DNA of 64,000 bases from Salinarchaeum laminariae. Its GTDB lineage: Archaea; Halobacteriota; Halobacteria; Halobacteriales; Salinarchaeaceae. Below, piece by piece: positions 58,603-64,000 of this stretch. Position numbers and translations under genes: made by a program. Each line of letters starts with the position of its first letter. Positions within the stretch are counted from its first letter, which is position 1. The notes below the pieces were generated by a model, which made no database searches, was not told where the DNA came from, and saw nothing but the letters and a program-made list of their open reading frames with translations. The DNA is taken from positions 2,408,907 through 2,472,906 of the forward strand of contig NZ_CP096270.1 of assembly GCF_023204835.1 (NCBI RefSeq). The letters are read 5' to 3'.

Positions 58603-59988
58603 TCAGTCGTCGTCAGCGGCGATGGGCTGTTTTGTCGTCGGCGATCCGGCTCGTGGGAAGTTGCCGATCGTCGCATCGCGGAAGGCCTCCTCGTCGAACT
58701 CGTACTCGCCGTCGAGGAACTCGAGCACCTGATGGGTGTCTCGCATCGCGTTTTTCAGACACGTCGAGGCGCCCGGAGACGGCGTGACGTTGAACACGAT
58801 GCCGTCGCCCGTGATCTTCGCCTCGCCCATGTCGAGGGAGCGCTCGGAGGTGTCGACGATCTGCGGACGAATGCCACCGAAGCCCTCCGCCCGTTCGATG
58901 TCGCCGGACTCGACCGTTGGAACCACCTTCTGGACGTGGGGGAGGAAGGCGCGCTCGCCAACCGCCGGCAGGTCGTAGACGAGGTTTCGAACCACGTAGG
59001 GGAACAGGACGCGGTCGGCGAGGATCGAGGTGTAGCTCGCGAACGAATCCACGTTGAGTGCGAACACGTCGAAGAAGTCCCGGATGGTGTCGTAGTCCCC
59101 GCGCTCGAGCGTCGGGACGACTTTCGCCGTCGGGCCAAAGCGCGTGAGATCGCCGTCGTGGACTTCGGCGTCGCCGTGAACCGCTGCGAACGGCAGCTTC
59201 TTCATCTGCAGCGTGTACACTTTGCCGTTGAGCAGCCCTTCGTTCGCGACGAAGAAGCTCCCGGCGACGGGGAGCAGTGAGAGCTCTTCTCCGTAGCCCA
59301 TTTTCTGGGCAAACTGGAGACTGTGACAGCCAGCAGCGACGACTGCTGCGTCGCTCTCGAATTTGTCACCGTCGGCAGTCGTTACGAGGAACCCGTCGAC
59401 CGTCTCGCGGACGTCCTCGACCGCAGTACCGAGATGGACGTCGACACCGGTCTCCTCGGCGACGGCGTCGACGAACGACTGCGCCGTCGCGCCGTAGTCG
59501 ACGGTATAGCCGTCGGGAGTCTGGAGGGCGAGCATCTCCTCGTCGGGGTCCCGGCCCTCGACGACCTTCGGCTCCAGGTCGGCGATTTCGTCGCGGCCGA
59601 TCTCGTCGAGTTTGGGGTAGAGGTCGCCGAACCCCTCGTCCTCGTAGCGGGCCTCCAGCTCCTCGACTTCGTCGTCGCCGACCGCGAGTACCATCTTCGA
59701 GCGCTTGCTGTGGAGCTCACGTTCTGGATCGACGTCTTCGAGGTAGCCGGCGAGCATCTCCGCGCCCTCCTTCACCTCTTCGGCCTTCTCGAGCGTGTAG
59801 TTCGTCTCGATGTCGCCGAAGTGAAGCGTCTGTGAGTTGTTCGTGTGGTGAGAGTTGATCGCAGCGATCTCGGATTCCTTCTCGATCAGTGCGACCGACT
59901 CGACGTCCGTGAACGATGCGACGGTGTAGAGCAACGACGCACCGCTGATCCCCCCGCCGACGATGATGAGGTCGTAGGTATCTTTCAT
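58603..59988 (-). CDS. mqo: Malate:quinone oxidoreductase-like FAD enzyme
   Basis: A 461-residue flavoprotein. FAD motif DLIIVGGGISGASLLYTV, then INSHHTNNSQTLHFGDIETNYT, which corresponds to the conserved substrate region of malate:quinone oxidoreductases. YTVDYGATAQSFVDA, VAAGCHSLQFAQKMGYG, GSFFVANEG and VTPSPGASTCLKNAMRD also follow the family. It would oxidise malate to oxaloacetate and reduce the quinone pool at the membrane. Other 2-hydroxyacid or glycerol-3-phosphate-like oxidases are the alternatives. Confidence 0.87.
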   Translation of the reverse strand: MKDTYDLIIVGGGISGASLLYTVASFTDVESVALIEKESEIAAINSHHTNNSQTLHFGDIETNYTLEKAEEVKEGAEMLAGYLEDVDPERELHSKRSKMVLAVGDDEVEELEARYEDEGFGDLYPKLDEIGRDEIADLEPKVVEGRDPDEEMLALQTPDGYTVDYGATAQSFVDAVAEETGVDVHLGTAVEDVRETVDGFLVTTADGDKFESDAAVVAAGCHSLQFAQKMGYGEELSLLPVAGSFFVANEGLLNGKVYTLQMKKLPFAAVHGDAEVHDGDLTRFGPTAKVVPTLERGDYDTIRDFFDVFALNVDSFASYTSILADRVLFPYVVRNLVYDLPAVGERAFLPHVQKVVPTVESGDIERAEGFGGIRPQIVDTSERSLDMGEAKITGDGIVFNVTPSPGASTCLKNAMRDTHQVLEFLDGEYEFDEEAFRDATIGNFPRAGSPTTKQPIAADDD

Positions 59989-60389
59989 ACGTAGGTTCCC
60001 AGTTACTCGCGATAGACGTGCGTCGGTAGGAATCTGTTTTCGCGCGTACTAAGGTTCTGTCATTGAATCCTGCCGTACGCCCATTTCTTCACGATTATTA
60101 AACGAGTTCGTTCCCTTCCACTCGAAGAACGTTGTAGTGTGTTTACTTTGGGGATTGCTACCAATCCGTACATGGCGAGTGGAACGTCGGCAAGCGGTGA
60201 GCTCGGTGGGATTGTAGGCTAGTTCAGAGAATTGGGAACAGCAGACTGAGAGAATCCGGGAGAGCCGCCACAGCGAGGCCAGGGCTGGTCCCCAAACCGA
60301 AGCAGGTGCTCACCGAGTCGAGTTCGGTCGTCGAAACCGTCCGACGCAACGAACTCTCTCGAGGGAGTAGTACTACGAAAATCGATTCT
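59989..60389. other. Intergenic region between mqo and the cold-shock gene
   Basis: About 400 bp upstream of mqo and beyond the csp terminator, both genes on the minus strand. AT-rich CGATTATTAAACG (around 60093-60105) could be a promoter for a leadered mqo transcript. No protein frame or tRNA is seen. Confidence 0.4.
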
Positions 60390-60408
60390 GTCGTCGGAAA
60401 CCGACGAC
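60390..60408 (-). terminator. Hairpin terminator of the cold-shock gene
   Basis: GTCGTCGG and CCGACGAC pair perfectly around a 3-nt loop, 15-33 bp after the stop codon of the cold-shock gene on its strand. It is followed by AGAATCGATTTTCG. The T-tract comes a little late, but the placement is convincing. Confidence 0.65.
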
Positions 60409-60422
60409 GTAGAACCGGTTAG

Positions 60423-60617
60423 TTACTGCCGAACGACGTTGGTCGCGCGGGGGCCCTTGGGGGCCTGTTCGATGTCGAACTCGAGTTCGGTACCTTCAGT
60501 GAGATCCTCGCCGCCAACGTCCTCCATGTGGAAGAAAACGTCGTCGTCCGCGTCGTCGGTCTCGATGAAGCCGTAGCCGCCTGTGTCGTTGAAGAAGTCA
60601 ACCTTACCGTTTGCCAT
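60423..60617 (-). CDS. cspA: Cold-shock domain protein
   Basis: A 64-residue protein starting MANGKVDFFNDTGGYGFIETDDADDDVFFHMEDVG. RNP1 (GYGFIE) and RNP2 (VFFHM) RNA-binding motifs are complete, and PKGPRATNVV ends the OB fold. It is acidic between motifs, as usual in haloarchaea. It acts as an RNA chaperone in the cytoplasm. A CCTTATCC box lies about 30 bp upstream of the ATG; the longer frame to 60677 is rejected. Confidence 0.96.
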   Translation of the reverse strand: MANGKVDFFNDTGGYGFIETDDADDDVFFHMEDVGGEDLTEGTELEFDIEQAPKGPRATNVVRQ

Positions 60618-60645
60618 TGCAATCATATGGATGCCCGAGCGACGG

Positions 60646-60653
60646 ATAAGGGT
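60646..60653 (-). promoter_or_regulatory. TATA box of the cold-shock gene
   Basis: CCTTATCC on the minus strand, about 30 bp before the ATG at 60617. Confidence 0.5.
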
Positions 60654-60882
60654 TCCGTATCTGTACGCTCGAGACACTGTTTCACACGCGATATTTCGAA
60701 GAAATCCTATTCAGTTGGATATTCATCCACGAACGTCGGCAACGAGCTGGCAGAACGATTCGCATCGGTCCTTTTCTTGCCAACGATCACCCTTCGGTTT
60801 TCCGAGCAGAGAGTGCTCGGCGCCACCGGATCGGTGGTACCCGGCATTCGCAGGCGGCCCGCCTATTCGTCCCGAGCGCCCA

Positions 60883-61335
60883 ATGGAGTGTATGGAGCAG
60901 GATCGACCCGCCGAGTCACTGACGGACGAGGACGTGAACCAGTCTCGGACGATCGACGTAACGATCGACGACCCAGCGAGCGGGTCGGACATGACACAGA
61001 GGGAGCAGGCTGCGCTCGAACGCGTCGAGGGCGTCGCCCATCTCCTCGACGAGTCGATCCGGATCCCTGGGACGGACGTCCGGTTCGGAATCGATCCACT
61101 ACTCGGCATCTTGCCAGCGGGTGGTGACACAGTCGCAGCAGCACTATCGTTGTACCCGATCGCGGAGGCATACCGCCTCGACGCGCCGCGGAGCACGATC
61201 GCGAAGATGCTCTCGCTCGTCGTGGTGGACGCCATTGTTGGATCGGTTCCGGTGCTCGGTACGCTGTTCGACGCGTTCTGGAAGGCCAACGTCTGGAACG
61301 CACGAAGCCTCGAACGACACCTCGAAAACGTGTAG
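60883..61335 (+). CDS. DUF4112 membrane protein
   Basis: A 150-residue protein starting MECMEQDRPAESLTDED (or MEQ at 60892). The C-terminal about 100 residues are DUF4112: LLDESIRIPGTDVRFGIDPLLGILPAGGDTVAAALSLYPI, then MLSLVVVDAIVGSVPVLGTLFDAFWKANVWNARSLE. It has two hydrophobic segments and is probably membrane-bound. Function unknown. Confidence 0.88.
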   Translation: MECMEQDRPAESLTDEDVNQSRTIDVTIDDPASGSDMTQREQAALERVEGVAHLLDESIRIPGTDVRFGIDPLLGILPAGGDTVAAALSLYPIAEAYRLDAPRSTIAKMLSLVVVDAIVGSVPVLGTLFDAFWKANVWNARSLERHLENV

Positions 61336-61558
61336 ATCAGTTCGAGGACGGATCGATCCCGTCGGACCGAAGTGCCGATCAACGCGCCACGAGAATTTCG
61401 GGCGATTTCGTCGGGGAAACCGCACCTCACCAGATCAGCCGTGATGGACTGGTCAGCAGGGACGGGCCAGGAACGGGGCCCGATCGGGAATAACCTCGTA
61501 GCCAGCCGGCCCCTACGTCGGAAGTCGATTCTTGGGCCATGAAGCAGTACGAGCAGTC

Positions 61559-62221
61559 GTGGCGATCATCATTCGCGGAACGGTCCCCGCCGAGGAGTTC
61601 GCGCTCAGCCATACCCTTCAGGAACTGCCCGAGGTCGAGTTCGAGTGTGAACGTATCGTCCAGAGCGGCGAGCGCTCGATTCTGCCTCTCCTCTGGGTTC
61701 GCTCGAGGGAGAACGATGCCGTGGAAGCGGCCCTGGAAGCGGACCCGACAGTCGATGCGGTGAACTGCCTGTCACTCTTCGAGGCGGAAGCCCTCTACCA
61801 GATGCAGTGGGTCGATCACGTTCGCCTGCTGCTCCACATGATCACCAACGGGGAGGCAACGGTGCTCGACGCACACGGTCGAGACGGAACGTGGCAGCTC
61901 CGGGCGCTCTACCCGAATCGGGAGTACTTCTCCCAGACTCACGAGTTCGTCGCAGAACACGGCCTCACGTTCGACGTGGAGTCGATCCGGGAGATGGACG
62001 GCGATCCGGCTGGTCGCTACGGGCTCACGGACGACCAGTACGCCGCGCTCGTGGAGGCAGCGAAACGGGGATACTACGACGTGCCACGGTCAGTAACACT
62101 CGAGGAGCTCTCAGAAGAGCTCTCAGTCTCACATCAGGCGCTCTCCGAACAGCTGCGGCGGGGGACGGGAGCGCTCATGGAAGACACGCTCCTCGTCGGA
62201 ACGGCTGACGACGCAGAGTAA
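61559..62221 (+). CDS. HTH_10 (bacterio-opsin activator-like) transcriptional regulator
   Basis: A 220-residue protein; I start at GTG 61559 (AIIIRGTVPAEEFALSHTLQELP). The N-terminal about 150 residues are the Bat-type sensor-associated domain (ILPLLWVRSRENDAVEAALEADPTVDAV, ALYPNREYFSQTHEF). The C-terminus is HTH_10 (LTDDQYAALVEAAKRGYYDVPR, TLEELSEELSVSHQALSEQLRRG). The target and signal are unknown. A TTG at 61532 is a possible alternative start. No gene is paired with it here, unlike the 28.0 kb regulator. Confidence 0.88.
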   Translation: MAIIIRGTVPAEEFALSHTLQELPEVEFECERIVQSGERSILPLLWVRSRENDAVEAALEADPTVDAVNCLSLFEAEALYQMQWVDHVRLLLHMITNGEATVLDAHGRDGTWQLRALYPNREYFSQTHEFVAEHGLTFDVESIREMDGDPAGRYGLTDDQYAALVEAAKRGYYDVPRSVTLEELSEELSVSHQALSEQLRRGTGALMEDTLLVGTADDAE

Positions 62222-62244
62222 CGGAAGCCGCGCCGAACGACCAA

Positions 62245-62270
62245 CTGCCCGGGGGAAGGCGCCCGGGCAG
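62245..62270. terminator. 9-bp GC hairpin after the HTH_10 gene
   Basis: CTGCCCGGG and CCCGGGCAG pair perfectly around an 8-nt loop between converging genes. No T-tract follows, so a transcription end here is only plausible. Confidence 0.4.
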
Positions 62271-62320
62271 GTGTCATTGGGCAAGCATCCGCTCGGACCG
62301 GAGCGGAATGTTGCAGGCCG

Positions 62321-62812
62321 TCAGTCGCTCGAGATTTTCTGTCGGTCGAACTGCTCGCTCGACTCTGTGACCTCCTCGAGCGCCTCCTCTTCCTCGCGAA
62401 GCGTCTGTTCGAGCAGGTCGGCAGCTTCGTCGTAGCCGAGCTTTTCGGCCATCGACGTGAGGTTGCCGTAGGCAGCGATCTCGTAGTGCTCCGTCTTCTG
62501 GCCCGTGGCCATGTTGTACCGATCGAGCACCTCGCCGTCGTTCTCGCTGGAGAACGCCTCGTGTTCCTGAATCAAGGCATCGATAACGGGTTCCTCGCGG
62601 GGTTCGGAATCGACGCCCATGTCCTCGAAGATCCGTTCGAGTCGGTGGATCTGGCCCTTGGTCTCTTCGCGATGCTCCGAGAAGGCCTGGCTGGTCTGCT
62701 CGTCCTCGGTCTGTTCAGCGAGCGTTTCCAGCGCGTCGAGTAGCTGCTCTTCGGCGTAGTACAGCTCCTGGAGGCCGTCGACGAGGAGCTGTTCGGTGGA
62801 GTCTGTCGTCAT
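62321..62812 (-). CDS. DUF892 (YciE/ferritin-like) family protein
   Basis: A 163-residue helical protein. LLVDGLQELYYAEEQLLDALETLAEQTEDEQTSQAFSEHREETKGQIHRLERIFED is the DUF892 opening, and YNMATGQKTEHYEIAAYGNLTSMAEKLGYDEAADLLEQTLREEEEAL is the second half. Glu and His spaced as in a di-metal four-helix bundle are visible. Known members are stress-induced and ferritin-like. The exact role is unknown. Confidence 0.92.
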   Translation of the reverse strand: MTTDSTEQLLVDGLQELYYAEEQLLDALETLAEQTEDEQTSQAFSEHREETKGQIHRLERIFEDMGVDSEPREEPVIDALIQEHEAFSSENDGEVLDRYNMATGQKTEHYEIAAYGNLTSMAEKLGYDEAADLLEQTLREEEEALEEVTESSEQFDRQKISSD

Positions 62813-62985
62813 GTGGGATCGCCACGTCTAGGTCCGGCTGCCGAGGCATTCAGTCGTCGCGCTGTGTGTGCAGGCAGCTACGGGCGGTGACGAGCGTCGG
62901 GTGGCTCACGTCTGTCGATCGTGCACAAACCGCACCCGTCCTGTGCCGGCACGGGACGTTTCTGGGTTCCGGGCGAATGCGCTGT

Positions 62986-63450
62986 ATGGCGAACGATCAC
63001 GAGGACGTCGAGGCTGGATCGAAACGGCGGAAGAACGAACGTGAGTCGTCCATCGAGGATGTCTTCGCGTCGGTACGTGCCGACCTCGGCGAACGCAGCT
63101 ACCCGACGACCAGCGAGGAGCTCGCCGGTACGTACGCCGACGGCTCGATCGATCTTCCCAACGAAACCGAATCGCTCGATAGCGCATTCGACCGGATGGA
63201 CGATCAGTTCGAGGACGCCGAGGCCGCCTACAGAGCGTTCCTCTCGGAGTTCGAGGACGGTGCGTATCGCGATCTACGTCCCGACGCAGCCAGCGGTGGT
63301 GCCGTCTGGAGCGAAGAGCGCGCGGACGACGAGCAGCCACCGGCCCAAGCCGATAGCGACCTTGATGGTCATCCAGCCCAACAACGGGCGAGCCAGGAAC
63401 AGGCATCCGACGATCGAGCGTCCGGTTCGGACTCCGACGATGCACAGTGA
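62986..63450 (+). CDS. DUF5789-like acidic haloarchaeal protein
   Basis: A 154-residue protein starting MANDHEDVEAGSKRRKNERESSIEDVFASV. The middle LGERSYPTTSEELAGTYADGSIDLPNETESLDSAFDRMDDQFEDAEAAYRAFLSEF resembles the core of the DUF5789 family. A disordered acidic C-terminus follows. Function unknown. Convergent with the PHP-like gene. Confidence 0.72.
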   Translation: MANDHEDVEAGSKRRKNERESSIEDVFASVRADLGERSYPTTSEELAGTYADGSIDLPNETESLDSAFDRMDDQFEDAEAAYRAFLSEFEDGAYRDLRPDAASGGAVWSEERADDEQPPAQADSDLDGHPAQQRASQEQASDDRASGSDSDDAQ

Positions 63451-63524
63451 ATCGCCGACCTCAGCAGAATTTTCAGTAGGGTGAGCAACGGCGGCGAAAC
63501 TGCGGCAGTCCCCAAAGCCGCGGA

Positions 63525-64000
63525 TTACGTCTGGCCGAGCAAGAACGGCTGCGTCCCCGTCTCGCTACCACTCTCGGCGACGAGTCTCGCCCGAACGTAC
63601 TCGCCGATGCCGTCGACGTCGCGGTAGTGCAGCCGCGGACCTGTCGCGACGATCTCGCCGGCAGACGCCCACTGAATCTCGGTCCAGTAACGGGCCTGGA
63701 CGTGGAGTTCGCCGCGATCGGGATCGTGCTCGATTGCCTCGATGACGGGAGGTTCGAGCGCAGCCTCGCGAGCGCTGCCGTCTCGACCCGACTGGTCTCC
63801 CTCGACGATGTGTTGATAGACGAACCGTCCATCGACCAGCGCCTGGCGGACCGCAGCCGCCGAGAGGTCCTCGAGGAACAGGACGTTGCGGGATCGATCG
63901 AAGGAGTAGCCAGCGCCTCGGCCGTGGTAGTCGTCGTTGGCGAACCCCCAGACAGGCCGATCGTTGCCGAGCAGGCCCTGGAGCGCGTCCCACACGTCGC
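63525..64000 (-). CDS. PHP-domain-like protein, partial (cut by right edge)
   Basis: The frame enters from the right edge and ends at 63525, leaving the C-terminal about 158 residues. VWGFANDDYHGRGAGYSFDRSRNVLFLEDLSAAAVRQALVDGRFVY is the typical end of haloarchaeal PHP phosphoesterases, with a metal-binding Asp-x-His pair, followed by a beta-rich tail. A GTG at 63995 would start a short form, but the family is longer, so the true start lies outside the window. Confidence 0.75.
   Translation of the reverse strand, partial: DVWDALQGLLGNDRPVWGFANDDYHGRGAGYSFDRSRNVLFLEDLSAAAVRQALVDGRFVYQHIVEGDQSGRDGSAREAALEPPVIEAIEHDPDRGELHVQARYWTEIQWASAGEIVATGPRLHYRDVDGIGEYVRARLVAESGSETGTQPFLLGQT

Overview
The window looks like chromosomal DNA of a halophilic archaeon (class Halobacteria). 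The DNA is GC-rich and the deduced proteins are strongly acidic. Many genes have a TATA-like box about 25-35 bp before the start codon and little or no leader. Several genes belong to haloarchaeal or archaeal families: HTH_10 (bacterio-opsin-activator) regulators, TrmB, TRASH-domain metal regulators, aIF-1A, archaeal GltX, a fused CoxA/CoxC oxidase subunit and haloarchaea-only DUF proteins. I cannot fix the genus from the sequence alone. One tRNA (Val, TAC) was found. There is no rRNA, no CRISPR and no recognisable transposase.

Layout. 0-4.2 kb: an HTTM membrane protein cut by the left edge, a degenerate metallophosphoesterase and a P1B-4 metal ATPase. 4.2-14.1 kb: sugar isomerase-like protein, SDR, an ABC-2 exporter pair, the fused cytochrome oxidase subunit I+III, UspA, a flavin-binding protein, a TVP38 membrane protein and a MOSC protein. 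14.1-17.6 kb: copper resistance unit (CopA plus an Lrp/TRASH regulator). 17.6-33.9 kb: mixed metabolic and redox genes (VOC dioxygenase, FAD protein, AlkP-fold protein, DICT sensor, DCC protein, MATE, anchored ferredoxin, DJ-1, 6-phosphogluconate dehydrogenase, CopD-like protein, HTH_10/DUF7521 pair, MetY, cupin/DUF2249/glutaredoxin group, creatininase family, membrane histidine kinase). 34-39.6 kb: ABC exporter, DUF192 protein, tRNA-Val and an acidic beta-helix surface protein.

39.8-49.7 kb is the most interesting region. A TrmB-family regulator, a cytoplasmic type I sulfatase (SGSH-like around its CxPxR site), a Tat lipoprotein sugar-binding protein, two sugar permeases, a MalK-type ATPase and a textbook GH37 trehalase lie together in two divergent blocks. 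My proposal is that the cluster imports and breaks down sulfotrehalose, the osmolyte known from haloalkaliphilic archaea: uptake, desulfation in the cytoplasm, then trehalose hydrolysis. The two convergent halves are separated by about 840 bp of non-coding DNA with a run of perfect hairpins, bounded by a 13-bp inverted repeat.

49.7-64 kb: zinc-ribbon winged-helix regulator, glutamyl-tRNA synthetase, MinD-like ATPase with an odd tail, MBL hydrolase, small haloarchaeal proteins, aIF-1A, ZIP transporter, a low-complexity Tat lipoprotein, methyltransferase, malate:quinone oxidoreductase, cold-shock protein with a clear terminator, DUF4112 protein, a second HTH_10 regulator, DUF892 and DUF5789-like proteins, and a PHP-like protein cut by the right edge.
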